Below are positions 1 to 14,765 of a stretch of 64,000 nucleotides of DNA, in pieces. A program made the position numbers and the translations under genes. Origin of the DNA: Steromphala cineraria (Eukaryota; Mollusca; Gastropoda; Trochida; Trochidae); the NCBI GenBank assembly GCA_916613615.1, contig OU744725.1, positions 59,404,575 through 59,468,574 on the forward strand, written 5' to 3'. The notes under the pieces are model-generated. The model saw nothing but the letters and a program-made list of their open reading frames with translations. It ran no database searches and was not told where the DNA came from. How positions within the stretch are numbered: the first letter of the stretch is position 1; each line of letters opens with the position of its first letter.

Positions 1-2160
1 AATGTTATCCAGTATTTATATAATTTGCTCCTAGATTTTTAAAATATCTAACAATATAAGTACATAAGTACATCTAAGTACATTGAGTCAAAAATATATT
101 TGTACTAGGAAAAATGAACTGACTCTATATTTGCAGTATAAAATACACCCCTTACACTGTTTAAAGAAGGCTGAATACACCTCGTGTCACAGACGATGGA
201 AACATATAAAATTAACTATCACAGACAACAGTCATCAGAAAGATAATTATCAAGATGGATGTATAATCACAATCAGCTTAGAGAGCTTAGATTGGATTAG
301 AGAGTATTTTGTAGATATTAATGATATGAAAAACATGACATCTAAACATAAACAGACTAACGTCTCACAACCCTAATGTAAGTAATCCTTATTACGTCTC
401 CTTGTGATATATAATTTCTACAAGGTCTCCCGAACATCCTTGTTAACGTATGTAGATACGTATGCGTGTCTGTGTGATGTACAGGATGTGTGTGAGTGGC
501 CTTGCGTGTAAATGCATGCGCAGTGCTGTCAGTGATTCTCATGTACCGGCCGTGCATCGAAGGCTGTAACACTCAAGCGAATAAACTATGTCCTGGTAAC
601 ACATCATGCCTTGGTGTTTTGTGACCACGAGTCCAACTTTAACAATCCTTTCAAAATACTGCGTAACTAGTTATATTGAAGATTAGCTTTGTATATTATT
701 TGATTAACATCTGGTTTTAACACATATACATTATTTTGGTGATATCAAACAAGTAAATAAATTGTACCGCAAACATTTCTACATCTTTGTCCTCATGTAA
801 ATTAAAAGAATTGCCTGAAAGTACATTGACTGGTTTTAGAGATTGATGTTATTGATCGTTTCATCTATTAGTATATGACAAATACATTAACTGATGATAT
901 TAACAAAAATAGTTCATTTCAAAACCAATAAGATTAGACAGACGTACATGTAACAATCTTAAATACCAATAAGACTATAGGAGAAGTGCAGCGAGAATAT
1001 AATGTAATAGATGCACAAGAAAATTTATTATACAAATCAGACGCCATTATGATTTAATATATGAAATTTGCTTACACAACTCCCAGACGGATTATAATAT
1101 TGCAATTATCATGTTACTAGAAATTATTTTGAGACAATGCTTGATCTGCCAGTTAAAAAACAAGACATGCAGTCATTATGCTTGTTATAAGGCTTTTGTT
1201 AAGTGAAACGTGGCAATTTAGTTGTTCTCTTTGATTATTAAGGGCCTAAAAGTATGTAAGTCAATAGTAGATTCACTGTTTATCAATTGGCCATGCAAAT
1301 GGCAATCTAGTTAAAAATAGCTGTAATGTATACGTCCCTTAAGTCCTCACGTTACAGCTAGTTTTAACTAGATTGTGCAAATGGAAACAATCTTTTTTAA
1401 CAATACATTTCAAAAATACTCTACGACACTATTTAAAAAAAAACACATGTACAAAGGGACTTCAAAGCTGTCAATATGTTCTAAAATAATACCAAGCATC
1501 TCAATCAGGTGACTGGTTCACAAGCGTGTAAAATATCTCAGGAGACATCAAAAGTTGTTGAATGTTTCATATAGTGAAAAAAAAGACACAGATTCAATCT
1601 GAAATCTGTAAAAAAAAATTAACTTCAGAAATGACTGTCTTAGAGTAATAGTGAGATATCTCTCTCGTGAGACTTTTGAGTAAACAGTTGCTTCAGCTGT
1701 TGACCTAAGTAATCACAGATAAATACCAGTGTAGAGACCTTTCGCTTATATTGTCAGATCTCATTAAAGCTAGAATCGGAAGGCTTGTCTCTGGTGAATA
1801 AACCATCATCATACCAGTCGATCAGAGATTATAGGTACACACTGACCCAGAGATAGAAAACACGTCATTTTGTCATCAGCATCTTCAAATTGCAGGATTG
1901 AATTACTAATAGAAATGTCAGACCAGAATTGGCCAGAAGGAAAAAATATATGAAATGTTGTAAAAACCAATTTTAAGAGATTTTGTTTCTATTGTAGGTG
2001 CATTTCCATTATCTGGGCATGATTCAGTTGCCTAAATGTTAAATTTGAACAGCGTCGCTGATTGTACAACTTACTTTGATTGATCTAACAGGCTTCTCCT
2101 TTCCTAGCTCGCAAATTCGTCTCCGTGGATCAGAGGTTAGATCAGAATATGCCTCGGTTG

Positions 2161-2178
2161 GGGAGGGGGGGGGGGGGT
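2161..2178 (+). repeat. Poly-G tract
   Basis: An almost pure G run, interrupted by one A. The duplicated copy at about 12400 has a shorter G run, so the tract is length-variable between copies. Confidence 0.85.
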
Positions 2179-3292
2179 GTTAAATTGTAATCACTTCATT
2201 ATCATTCTGCACTGAAAGGGATGTAATAATTTCTCCACGTTCCTTTTTAGCATATCCTAGACCTTTGCGTCTGATTGGTATAAGACAACTGATTTAAGTT
2301 ATTTCTCAAAATGAAGATCACATCAAGCGACTTCGCTGAGGCTTGCTACCTGAAGCATTTGGATAACTCGTGGCTTATTTTCAGTCAGAGTGAATTTAAC
2401 ATTGACTGAACTTATTTCCATATTTCAATCGACCATTGTTATTACGTGGAGAATCTTTTTTTTAGAAATGACAGTTAAATATGCTAGAAAGATGAAATCA
2501 ATCCAGGTGTATTTAATTAACGTTGGGTTGACCGTTTGGAATATTATATTTATGATAACTGAACAATGTTGAAGACAATGTCTTTCACAGTAGACAATAT
2601 TGAAGCACTGTGACTTGATAATTACATTGTTGTATACCAATGACTGCTTAAACATTTTATCAGATTATTCAAGAAATTGAGACAAATTTTTAAACAAAAT
2701 TCACAATATGTAATCTATTAGGGATATTGAATACAAACTATTATGATATGTGCATCAGGCACTCAGAAAATCAATAATGGAAGCGTAGTTTACACAATGA
2801 AATCCAATATAGAATGTCTGCACAGGGATGAAGTAACGCCTTGAGCCCTGGGTTTGCGGGTGTAGACCCAACGAGTGTGGCACAAATATAAGGAACCCCG
2901 AGAGACCAATACTATAAGCTCTTGATAACAAACGTTGATAAGTTTATTCTGAGTACAAGTCCTCTTGAGAGTTGATGTGTCTACATGGTAAATTTTATTA
3001 TATACTGTGTCATGACAATGGTCACATTATAATAATAAATTGATGTATTCATTCTCATTAAAGATCGAAAAACAATAGTCAAAACATCTTTTCCATCATT
3101 TCTTAAAACAATAAACCAAAACAGTTTACGCAATTGTTTAAAAATTAGAATATGTATCTCGCATTTTTCACTTTCTCAACTGTCATTTGTGAATTTTTAA
3201 GAGGCATATGATGTCACCTATATCCAGCTTCAGCTTTTACGTTAAATTTGCAGTCGGTATTTAAATAACTCGTCTCGTTGTCAGGTTTTCTA

Positions 3293-3500
3293 CCTTATCT
3301 TCCTACAGAGGCATATCAAGTCATGAAATGTTGTTCGAACCTGTGTTCTTATTCGCCGACGTTGTTCGGTGGAACGGGAGATACCTGACTGTAAGCAAGT
3401 TAGTTAAAGTTAGTTCAAATGGAGATTTTGTCTAATAATAACAGAGCTCGAGGCTCGCTCTACATTTCATTACTTGATCTGCCTCTGTTGGGAGATAATG
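3293..3500. mobile_element. CATTCTCTCC-type MITE, degraded copy
   Basis: Left end shows CAGAGGCATATCAAGTCATG and the right end CTTGATCTGCCTCTGTTGGG, which are inverted versions of each other. The interior is shorter than in the intact copies near 36392 and 42331. The outer CATTCTCTCC has decayed. It lies at the equivalent position to 13471-13708, so it was inserted before the 10-kb duplication. Confidence 0.75.
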
Positions 3501-5382
3501 CGTGGTTCCGAGCTTGACGTTTTAACACAAGTACTTAAACCTAAATATCATCTTTGGAATTTAGCGAAATCCGAACTCCATTGGCCCCCTGTAATTATCA
3601 AGTTATGGCGATTTAAATGCTCATATGACAATGACTGACCTTTCCATTGACACTGACATACGAGGCTTGGTTCGTTATTATTATCTTATAATCATAAACC
3701 CTCAAATCTATTTTTAGCAACCAGAGGTGCGTGGATTGTTATATCAACCTTTTGAGACTCACACAGGTTGACATTGTCTGACGTCAATGCTGTCAGGTGA
3801 CCAAGTGGGCCAATCAGAAAGACGAATATAATCCATTCATATAATAATAACGTCACTGCTCTGAGATTGATTTCATTTGCTTAGAGTGATATATGATCTT
3901 TTTTAACAACTATCGTAAACCAAAACTCATTTGTTAATTTTCCTAGTGTAGTTTTGTATTTTTGCTAAGTTTATCAAATGGACATGTATTTTTTTTTGTA
4001 ACGATGAAGCCGACAATATATCCAAACTGAGTTTCCAATTAGTAAAAAACATGGCCATTCACACTCGCTGCATGAAGTAAACTAGAACAGTATTGATGTA
4101 TGTACATATGCATGTACATGAATACTTTCGAAAAAAACAGCTAAGATGACAATTAACCGTCATATATCCTGGTAGTATTTAGTCAATATCACAACAAGTT
4201 AAGATTTATGATATTGGACACATTGGGTTCATTTGTTGAAAGAACTTTTCACAAAGTGAAGTCGAATTGCTGTTGAATAGGAAACAAATAGCTATTAATA
4301 TCATTGTTACAACAAAGACTATAAGATCGTAATATTCATAATGATAATAAAAGATTGTCGATCAATCTAAAAAATGCAAAATTGAAGAAATAAACAAACC
4401 TTTTTGCATTATCTTCCAGTGAAAGTTTTACCGAGATGAAGAGCAAATTGCAAAAATGGATGCTTAAAAATGATAATTGGAAACATGAAATCTTCTATTA
4501 AAAGCAGCTTTCATCATTGCACGAATAAAGTGAAAATATCGTTTTTACTTACTCTATACATTGCTATGAAAGCTATCAAAACTTTGATATATCTTAACGT
4601 TAGAGAAGTCAATAAATATAATCATTTTGGACAAATCATTTCCATTACCAGACACATCTGTCTTCTTGCTGTCAACTCCTATATTGTAGTGACTGCAGTG
4701 TCACCATTATTAACGATAAAGTACCACTTTTAACCTTCCACAATATATATCCAACTAGTTACCTTAATCCTTCTCCTTAGAAAGACGAAACAACAAGTCA
4801 ATCGTGGACGAATACTTTGTAAACAGCTTAGCAAGCAAATCATATTTATTATTATATTATTATTATTATCAAAACATATTTATATTACTAGTGAGAAACC
4901 CATAAGCTTTTGCATGTTTAAATGCATTCTGAATATACGAAATGAGAAATTGGAAATCCAAAATCAAATTCGGCATGATACATATTCCAACGATTGACAA
5001 AAACTTACATAACATTAAATAATAACTCAATATGCATGCTTGTACAAATTAATGTTATACAAAAGATCAGCATAATAATTTATTTTTGACTATACAATTA
5101 AATATTTTCTTATACAAGTAGTGAGTCCAAAGATAATGTTTTTTAGACATGAAATTTATCTGAAAAAGAATGTGCATATGCCTCATTAAATTCAACTGTA
5201 GTTTTGTACAATTATTATCATCAACGACGAGTGGAGAGTATCGCAAAGGTCATGCTACCGATAAGGCTCAACGTGTATTCATGGCATTATTAAATAAAAC
5301 TTGTGTCAGGTTAGGTCTTTTACGATTTTAATTCATGAGAAATATAAAAAAAAGTTAGTAACCCTTAGTTAACCTTCTTATT

Positions 5383-6498
5383 GCTTTGGGGTCCAGAGAC
5401 CCCAAAGTTATGTAACATCTGATATTGAAAACTAATTGCAGAAGTTTCTCTCTATATTACTCTTGGAAACTTCAAAGAGAAGTTTCAGCCAATGATATTT
5501 CTTTTAAGCATATCCTGGTATGTCAACGACCAATGGACCGTGCTGTAGCAAATTTATACCCACGTGACCATGTGGGTGGTACGAAATAATTGGCAAGCTT
5601 TAATTTGGAAACTGATTATTATAATAATGCTATGATGTAAAATATATCGTAAATTTTCCAAAATATATAGATGAGCATTTACACCATTAATAAATATCAA
5701 TTTTGCATATGCATGTGAGCTGTTTTGTAGTTATTCGGGCTATTTTTTGCATTCCACATTCGGAAATGACATTCCATTTTTGTATCAACTAGGAATTCGG
5801 TTCCTCCAATTCTTTTTACTATAACTCGAGCGCTGAATGTCCCGCATTGTCAATGGCTGATCGTTCACTCAATGCATCTCATCGCTTCACGGAAAAAATG
5901 ATACTGAACAGGCCATTGTCAATTTCATGTTTCAAAACAAACGTTATGGATGATTTATTTACGATTAAAGGTGTCTTTCAAAGAAAGTATTGACATAGAG
6001 CCTAAAGTATGACAAAATATTCTTAAATGTCATCCTATAATATAATGAAAATTATGAACTTTTAGCTGAGATCATTTCTAAATTTTTCAGCAACTTTCGG
6101 CTGTAATTCGATCAACACTCAATTAAGGAAAATTATTCTTGCAACATGTAATTAACCTGAAAGTCAACAGCACAACTATTTATCTTCTAGCTAATCAATG
6201 GTGCTTGTATTTAACTCACCGTCAGCTATCTTTTAAAGCAACATAAATTTGAATAACCGTATTAATGTTTAAAAATTTATATCATAATTGAGATAGGAGA
6301 CGTATCTATCATTGTTGAAATTTAAACGGAACGAACGAGTCGTTTAACTATGTACATAGTGTACAGAAAACTATCAAAACAAAGAGCAAAGAACGTAAAA
6401 GTCCCCGTCCCGGTCCTCCCTAACCTAAATCTCCTGGTTCTATATAGTGATACATAACCGGGTGCCCCAAAGCTTGCCTTTTCAAAGGCTTTTCTTGT
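5383..6498. mobile_element. 1.1-kb insertion/deletion between duplication copies
   Basis: Copy 1 reads CCTTCTTATT, then 1.1 kb, then TTTATAAACATGTC. Copy 2 (15930-15950) reads CCTTCTTATTTATAAACATG without the segment. It begins with a 10-bp-arm hairpin (5384-5407, arms CTTTGGGGTC/GACCCCAAAG). I see no long terminal inverted repeats, no coding potential and no clear target duplication, so insertion in copy 1 and deletion in copy 2 are both possible. Confidence 0.6.
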
Positions 6499-9400
6499 TT
6501 ATAAACATGTCTTCTGTTATAGATAAAATATTTGTCTAGTTGCATGACCAACATAAGGTAAGTCTTTTATCAATGAACACTTAAAATATCTTCACAGCAG
6601 ATAAGATCTTATCAGAAGTATAGTATTGGCGAACTCTTCAATAAGCAGTTTCCATCATTCAGACACAATCATAAAGAACTTTTGTCATTTAATGAATGTT
6701 TAAAACCTTCCCTAAATGGCATTTGAAGAAGTTGAAGCAAAAACAAAAAACCAGTAGATTTTATGGATGTACAACTTCTTTTTTCAATTTCGAGACTTCA
6801 CATTCACATAATAATGATGATGTTTATCGATGACAAATTATCTCAAATTATTGCTCAAAACCTATTTATCACCCACTTGAAGTATATTCTTCTTCCCTGT
6901 AGATCAATGCCTCCTAAATTAGAGCAAACCATTGCACAATGTCTCGTGTTAGTGTCAATAAGAGAACCATCTGTCTGGTTGGAAGAATGTACTGCACCGA
7001 GGTCGAGGTCATTTCCCTCGAGGTTCAAACGGAATAAGATAATGGAACTTCATTTTGAACAAAGACTTCTAGAGATTATTTTTACTTCCTTGTGTCTGGA
7101 TTAAAGCAATTCAGAGGATCTCTAACAGCTTGAATGAAACTCGTAATAGATCAATATTATGAGCATGAGTTGTATATTTGTTAAAACCACTGTAAAATGT
7201 TTTTTTTAAATTTTTTTTTTACACTAGAAATTGTACATTGTATAATGTTAACAGGTCATTCATCCATGCCTTGATTTGTAGTTGAAGCAGAAATCATTAC
7301 TTATCAAGCAGAATCAGTCATATTTATTATCTCTTGAGTTTTGGGATATTGGTTGGTGTAGCAAAACAGGAATTGATATGTTCGTTTTAGGACATATTTT
7401 ATTGATGAAAAATACTTTATTTCAATTTACAATATATGTTTTTTATTTCATAAGATCATCTTACCTGCAATAATGGGTTGTAGGCATTAAGTATTGCTGT
7501 GCTAAATATTAAAAGATACTGTGTATATGAACCAAAACGTTTTGTTGTCTTCTTAGGAAATTGATTATTTGTTATCCATGGAAAAAAGGACATCAGACAG
7601 GTACGATTAAAAACCCTGCTTAAGAAACTTATTGGTTATATGTTTATCCTTCCTGCTTGGTAAAGTTACTCATTGTTGTGACATTGCTGATGGATAAAAT
7701 GTGTTTATCCGATGTTACATTAAACATCCACTAACCTCGACTTTATCACTTCTCGATTTTCGTTCAAAGATTTTTCAACAGAATAAAAACTGTGCCTTAC
7801 TTTTGTTTATTTGTCCAATAAACACCTTTAATTAGACTTTCAATAAGACAGCGTAATTATCAGCTGTAAAAAACCCACCTTGGTTAGGGGTTATAAAACT
7901 CGCGCGGGTGTGACTTAATAAACAGACTAAACAGATTAACGTATCATCATTTCAACTGAAATACTGCCTAAATAATTGTTTAATTTCCATTGATGTGGAT
8001 ATCCTTTTTACATCAAATGTTTAGTAGTGTTACATCGTCAAATGATTTATCTAACTTAGTGGAAAACATTTTCTGAATAAAATTGTTACGATAGATGTAT
8101 AGATACCAAGGCTGATTCTGTTTATGACGTCACAAAAAGGGGGTGTGACCAGTGACGGACAGTCATGCATTTACTGGTTTGTGGCCCGATAGGCATTCAA
8201 AAACGGTTTTCGTTACCAAACTGAACATATTCGAGTAGCAACCTTTGACGCACTGTACGATATTGTAATCAGACTTTAATATATTTTAAAGAAAATAGTG
8301 AAATATGTTTGTGGTTATGTGAACTTTAAGTCACTTAACTTTTTTCTGTAGCAAATATGGTATTTCACATTATAAGTTTACATGTGGTTTATCCGATGTT
8401 GAATTTAGTCATTTAAATTTCTTCTGCAAATATGATATTTCACATTACCAGTTTACATGTTGTTCTACTTATGTAATAAGTAATATTGTAAAATAGAGGT
8501 GTCTCAATTACACCCTTTACTTATGGAATGTTTATATATACCTGTGTTGCAGCAGACTTTATTGGTCAGCAAAGCACTGCTTTGAAAGTTTATAATACGT
8601 CAATGACCTAAATCTTTAAAGGACTTACGAGATAAGCTTCGCACATATCCTCCTTTATATCTTTGATCTATAAGGGCTAATTCTGATTAAAGGCTTCCAA
8701 ATATTTCGAAGATGTATTGATAGAATAATACATTCTGTGATGATGAAAGTTTTCCGAATGAAGGTCATATGACTGTTTTATAAATCTGCAAAGTTAATTA
8801 CACAGTGTGTAAGAACATCACACGGTGACCGAATTACCTGCTGTCATCGTTACATCATTATCGATAATCATGACGTTACAATCACAGCGAGGCAGCCGCA
8901 AGGGTCACGTCAACGAATTTCTTGAGTTTTTGACAATGTAATTCAGCGAGTAATAAAAATACTTAACTGAAGTCAACTCTTTTTTCAGTACGAAAGTCCC
9001 AGGCCCATATACAGTGCAGTACATATGATAACTTTATCATTATTTACATTATTGTTTACACAATAGGTTGGCTGTAAAGTTAAAGCTGTAAAAGTATGAA
9101 ATATATTTTTCACGAATAGGAATAGACTAATTGAGACTTACATTTCTCTCTCAATTTATATGCATGCCATATTACCCTTGCAACACTAATACGGTATCCA
9201 TTGTCATCATTGATCTAAATTTGTACATGTTTGGATTATAATGATAAACAATTGCTGAGAACAACCCATGCCGTAAATCGGCATACAAATGAAACATAAA
9301 TAAGCAGGGATATTCGTCTTCTATGTCTAAATAACAAAATTAACATAAACGTTGGGGTTTATTCTAGTCATCTCCCTTCATTGTATTTTACTTAAATAAA

Positions 9401-9733
9401 CCACAGCTAAACTTAAGGAGCTAAAATACTTTTGTATAAACGAAAAAAATGCAATATCTGGAACTGATAGAGTACAGGTCCAAGATTAGAAGAACAGCAA
9501 CTTTTTAAAAAACACGAATAACAGAGGATACAGGTACCTCAGATTGATATAGCCATACTTTACAAAAGCCACATGAGAATAAAATATTTGATGCAAAAGT
9601 AGTATATAATAATATAATTGCATTTTGCAAACCTTAAGTGGGATTCGGTTTTTCTGCCTTTCCATTAATCTTTGCCAGTACCTAAATGTTTTACACATTC
9701 CATTTATATCAAGAAGATATCTCCAACATTCAC

Positions 9734-10174
9734 TTCGTCAGTTTGAGTAATTATCAGGACTCATCTCATTATGCAACCCTAGAGACACTAGACTTTGTAA
9801 CTTGATCATTCAACAGGCAGGTATAGACACGTCATACCCTTCAGACTAGCTCACATGTGAGCAGATTACGTGAAGTACTGGTTCAGAGACATGTTGTCAT
9901 ACCTGCATGACATGGCAATGTCTAAAAAATTCCCATAGCAAATTTTGTTAGATCATATAAAGGTTTGCCTTTAAGAAAATGACTCTATAAAGTGTAAGTC
10001 TTTCGGTACTCTGAAATTCGTTTATGCTTGTTTCAAATATGTAATAAACACTACCAGCCATTTTACAGTTCAGTTGCGGTGTACAGTGACACCCCTATGT
10101 AAACATTTGCAATTATACCATTTTGGAAAAAAAAATGTAAATCATGTACAACATTGAGCTATGACATCATATTT
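9734..10174. other. Spacer between duplicated blocks
   Basis: Sequence with no counterpart after copy 2. AT-rich, no gene, RNA or structured repeat seen. Confidence 0.5.
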
Positions 10175-10440
10175 ACCTTGAATGTTAACCAGTTTATACA
10201 TTTTGTGATACTAGATCTTAATTTTTTTAAAGAATTTGAGTAACTTAGGGTCCAATATATATTTGGTATAGGAAAAAGAACAGACGTTATATTTGATGTA
10301 TGATAACTATATGAATGATTTGAAAAAGGAACTGAGGTTGTATCCACCCTAAGCTGCTTTAAGAAGGCTGTACTGTTACAGACGAAACATATTTAATAAA
10401 CTAACATAGACAACAGTCGTAAGGAAAATAATTATCAAGA
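10175..10440 (+). repeat. Degenerate extra copy of the start of the duplicated unit
   Basis: Short matching islands recur in the same order as in 10541-10780 and 1-260. Examples are an AATGTTA...AGT lead, a TTAAGAATTTGAG-like segment, TTTAAAGAAGGCTG-like and GACAACAGTC...AAGATAATTATCAAGAT segments. Divergence is much higher than between the two main copies, so an older, smaller duplication may underlie the 10-kb one. Confidence 0.55.
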
Positions 10441-13400
10441 TTTTGTTATAGTTAAAGTATTAAATTTCATGTCTTAAGTTACTCTTTGATCTGATTTAAT
10501 CCATAAATGCCCAACACGTTTTATTCATAATACACCTTGAATGTTATCTAGTATTTAAATAATTTGCTACCAGATTTTTAAAATATCTAAGAATTTGAGC
10601 TACATTGAGTCAAAAATATATTTGTATTAGGAAAAATGAACTGACTCTATATTTGCAGTATAAAAATACACCCCTTACACTGTTTAAAGAAGGCTGAATA
10701 CACCTCGTGTCACAGACGATGGAAACATATAAAATTAACTATCACAGACAACACTCATCAGAAAGATAATTGTCAAGATGGATGTATAATCACAATCAGC
10801 TTAGAGAGCTTAGATTGGATTAGAGAGTCTTCTGTAGATATTTCTGATATAAAAAATAATGATAACTAACTATAAACAGACTGACGTCTCAAAAGCCTAG
10901 TGTAAGTTATCCTTATTACTTATTAATAATGATATACAATATCTACAAGGTCTGACGAACATCCTGTCAAAACACTGTGTTATTAATTATATTGAAGATT
11001 TGTTTTATATATACTTTGATGAATATCATGGTTTAATATATATACATTATTTTGGTGACATCTAAAAAGTAAATACATTGTACAGCAAATATTTCTACAT
11101 CTTTTTCTTCATGTAGATTTAAAGAATAGCCTGGAAATACATTTTCTGGTTTTAGATATTGATGTTATTGATCCTTTCATCTATTAGTATATGACAGATA
11201 TATTGACCGATGGTATTTACAGAAATAGTTCATTTCAAAACCTTTCAGATTAGAAAGACGTTATTACCTGAAATACCTATAAGACTTTAGGAGAAGTGCA
11301 GCGAGAATATGATATAATAGAAGTACAAGATACTTTGCCATACAAATTAGACCCCGTTATAATTATATATATCAAGTTAGTCTCTTAAACTCCCAGAGGA
11401 ATTATAATATTGCAAATATCATGTAACTAGAAATTATTTTGAGAGAATGCTTGATCTGCTAGTTAAAAAAACCCAAGACATACAGTCATTATGTTTGTTT
11501 TGAGGCTTTTTCTTAGTGAAACTTGGCGATTCAGTTGTTCTCTTTGATTATCGATGGCCTAAAAGTCTCTAAGTCAATAGTAGATGCACCGTTTCTCAAA
11601 TAGCCATGCAAATGGAAACAATCTTTTCATTTAACATTACATTACAAAAATACTGTAAGACATTTTATTTATAAAAACACCATTTAAACAGGGACTTCAA
11701 TGCTGTCTATTTGTTCTAAAATAATACCAAGCATCTCAATCAAGTGACTGGTTCACAAGCGTGTAAAATATCTCAGGAGACATCAAAAGTTGTTGAATGT
11801 TTCATATAGTGAAAAAAATGACACAGATTCAATCTGAAATATGTAAAAAAAAATTAACTTTCAGAAATGACTGTCTTAGAGTAATAGTGAGATATTTCTC
11901 TCTTGAGACTTTTGAGTAAACAGTTGTTTCAGCTGTTGACAATAAGTAATCACAGATAAATACCAGTGTAGAGACCTTTCGCTTTTATTGTCAGATCTCA
12001 TTAAAGCTAGAATCGGAAGGCTTGTCTCTGGTGAATAAACCATCATCATACCAGTCGATCAGAGATTATGGGTACATACTGACCCAGAGATAGAAAACAC
12101 GTCATTTTGTCATCAGCATCTTCAAATAACAGGATTGAATTACTAACAGAAATGTCAGACCAGAATTTTCTAGTAAGAAAAATATATGAAATGTTGTTAA
12201 AACCAATATAAAGAGATTTTGTTTCTATTGTAGGTGCATTTCCATTATCTTGGCATGATTCAGTTGCCTAAATGTTAAATTTGAACAGCGTCCGTGATTG
12301 TACAACTTACTTTGATTGATATAATCAGGCGTCGCCTTTTGTATTTTGCAAATTCGTCTCAGTAGATCAGAGGTTAGATCAGAATTTGATGCCTCGGTTG
12401 GGGGGGGGGATGTTAAATTGTAATCACTTCATTATCATTTTGCACTGAAAGGGATGTAATAATTTCTCCACGTTCCTTTTTAGCATATCCTAGAACTTTG
12501 CGTCTGATTGGTATATGACAACTGTTTTCTGTTATTTCTCATATTGAAGATCACATCAAGCGACTTCGCTACGGATTGCCACCTAAAGCATTTGGATAAA
12601 TCGTGGCTAATTTTGATTCAGGGTGAATTTAACATTGACTGAACTTATTTCCATGTTTCAATCGACCATTGTAAACACGTGGAGAATTTTTTAGAAATGA
12701 CAGTTAAATATGCTAGGAAGATGAAATCAATCCACATGTGTTTAATTAACGTTGGGTTGACCGTTTGGAATATTATCTTTATGATAACTGAACAATGTTG
12801 AAGACAATTTCTTTCCCAGAAGACGATATTGAAGCACTGTTACTTGATAATTACATTGCTGTATACCAATGGCTGTTTAACATTTTAAAAATCAGATTAT
12901 TCAAGAAATTCAGACAAATTTTGAAAATAACAATATGTAATCTATTAGAGATATTGAATACAAACTATGATGATATGTGCATCAGGTACTCAGAAAATCA
13001 ATAATGGAAGCGTAGTTTACAGCATGAAATCCAATATAGAATGTCTGTACAGGGTAACGCCTTGAGCCCTGGGTTTGCTGTTGTAGACCAAACAGACGAG
13101 TGTGGTACACATATAAGGAACCCCCAGAGACCAATACTATAAGCTCTTGATCACAAACGTTGATAAGTTTATTCTAAGTCCTCTTGAGAGCGGCTGTGCC
13201 TACATGGTAAATTTTCTTATATACTGTGTCTTGGACAACGGTCACATTATAATAATAAATTGATGTATTCCATCATTTCTTAAAACAATAAACCAAAACA
13301 TTTTACGCAATAGTTGAAAAATTAGAATATGTGTCTCACATTTTTCACTTTCTATACTGTCCGTGTGAAGTTTTAAGAGGCATATGATGTCACCTATATT

Positions 13401-13470
13401 CAGCTTCAGCCTTTACATTAAATTTGTCAGTCGGCATGTAAATTACTCGTCTCGTTGTCAGGTTTTCTAC

Positions 13471-13708
13471 CTTCTCTCCTTACAGAGGCAGATCAAGTCA
13501 TGAAATGTTGATCGAGCCTCTGTTCTTTCTGTGGGGTAGATGGGAGATGCCCGATTGTAGGCAATCAAAGTTACTTGTGCAATCAGCGACGCTGTTCTAA
13601 AATCATATTTTGGCTGCTGAATCACACTCATTCCATGCGAAAATCACTTGCTTAAAAAAATGTAAATGGATTGTTTTGCATTTTTTCCGCCTCTTTGGGG
13701 AGAGAATG
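13471..13708. mobile_element. CATTCTCTCC-type MITE in duplication copy 2
   Basis: Ends CTTCTCTCC...GGGGAGAGAATG are inverted. The interior keeps the family-typical CAGCGACGCTGTTCTAAAAT and TTTTGGCTGCTGAAT segments that the copy-1 counterpart has lost. Same locus as 3293-3500 in the duplicated unit. Confidence 0.8.
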
Positions 13709-14481
13709 CGTGGCTTTCACCTTGATTTTTTATCACAAGTACTTAAACCTAAATATCAACTTTGGAATTCAAAATATATAAATAAATTGTGTCAGCGAAA
13801 TTCGAAGTCAAATGTCACACTGTAATCATCAAATTTTGCCGATTTTAATGCTCATATGATAATGACTGACCTTTCCATTGACACTGGCATACTAGGCTTG
13901 CTTCGTTATTATTGTCTTATAATCATGGACGATAATGTCACAGTTCTGAGATTGATTTCATGTACTTAATTTGATTTATCATTTTTTAACAACTATCATG
14001 AACCAAATATCATTCGTTAATTTTCGCAGTGTAGTTTTGTATTTCTGTAAGTTTATCAAATGGACATGCATTTTATGTTTGTAACAATGAAGCCGACAAT
14101 ATATCAAGACTGAGTTTCCAATTCGTGAAACCTCGGCCATGCACACTCGTTGCATGAAGTAAACTAAAACAGTATTGTTGTATGTACATATACATAGATA
14201 CGTCCGATAAACCAGAAAACTCCCTTTTTCAGAAGATAAAATTATGCTTCATTTATTTTGGCAGTATTAATAAGTCAATATCACAACAAGTTACGATTTA
14301 TGATATTGGACACATTGTGTTCATTTGTTTGAAAGTATGTTACTTAAAGTGAAATCGAAGAGTTGCTGTTGAATAGGAAACAAGTAGTTACTATTATTAT
14401 ATGATTGGCGGTGAAATACCGAGATATATCAATGACAGTAAACCGTGTTATCAGTCACTAGTGACAATAACAATGGAACGT

Positions 14482-14507
14482 GTTATCAGTCACTAGTGAC
14501 TGATAAC
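14482..14507. repeat. Perfect 26-bp palindrome
   Basis: GTTATCAGTCACTAGTGACT continues to its own reverse complement with no spacer. An imperfect copy starts at 14445. Confidence 0.9.
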
Positions 14508-14663
14508 AACAATGACCTGACGTCATCGAACAATGCTCTGACGCAATGGCACGCTCATGACATCATATTATTGCTTTGGCGACGGGCTCTCTGTGGAGCC
14601 GACTCAACGTAAATGCACTTCTTTTTTTGAAATACAACGATTAAATCATAAAATAAATATAAA

Positions 14664-14765
14664 ATTTGTGTTTTCTTGACAAATACCATGTTTATCTCAT
14701 CTCGTGAGGCAGAAAAGTTACATATTTTCACTCGTGGCTGCAGTATTTGTCAAGAAAACACAAAT
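14664..14765. repeat. Perfect 23-bp inverted repeat, 56-nt loop
   Basis: 14664-14686 and 14743-14765 are exact reverse complements. They could be foldback-element ends or could form a hairpin transcript. Confidence 0.85.

Larger units (their letters stand above)
1..9733. repeat. Tandem segmental duplication, copy 1 (5' truncated by window)
   Basis: The whole stretch aligns collinearly with 10541-19500. Matching landmarks include the first bases of the window with 10541, the block at 1500-1860 with 11730-12100, 4600-4780 with 15140-15340, 7560-7860 with 17220-17520, and the last shared bases near 9700-9733 with 19465-19500. Identity looks high (roughly 90-97 percent by eye in the best blocks), with many small indels. 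I see no convincing exon in it: all open frames are short and their alignable counterparts in the other copy are shifted or stopped. Repeats inside are listed separately. Confidence 0.9.

Noticed and set aside
457..500. TG-rich stretch as a possible CRISPR-like or regulatory repeat
   Set aside because: Only an imperfect GT microsatellite, with no spacer/repeat pattern; the organism is a eukaryote.
6763..7104. 113-codon + frame
   Set aside because: The matching region in the second duplication copy (16176-16385) is frame-shifted and stops early, so the frame is not conserved.
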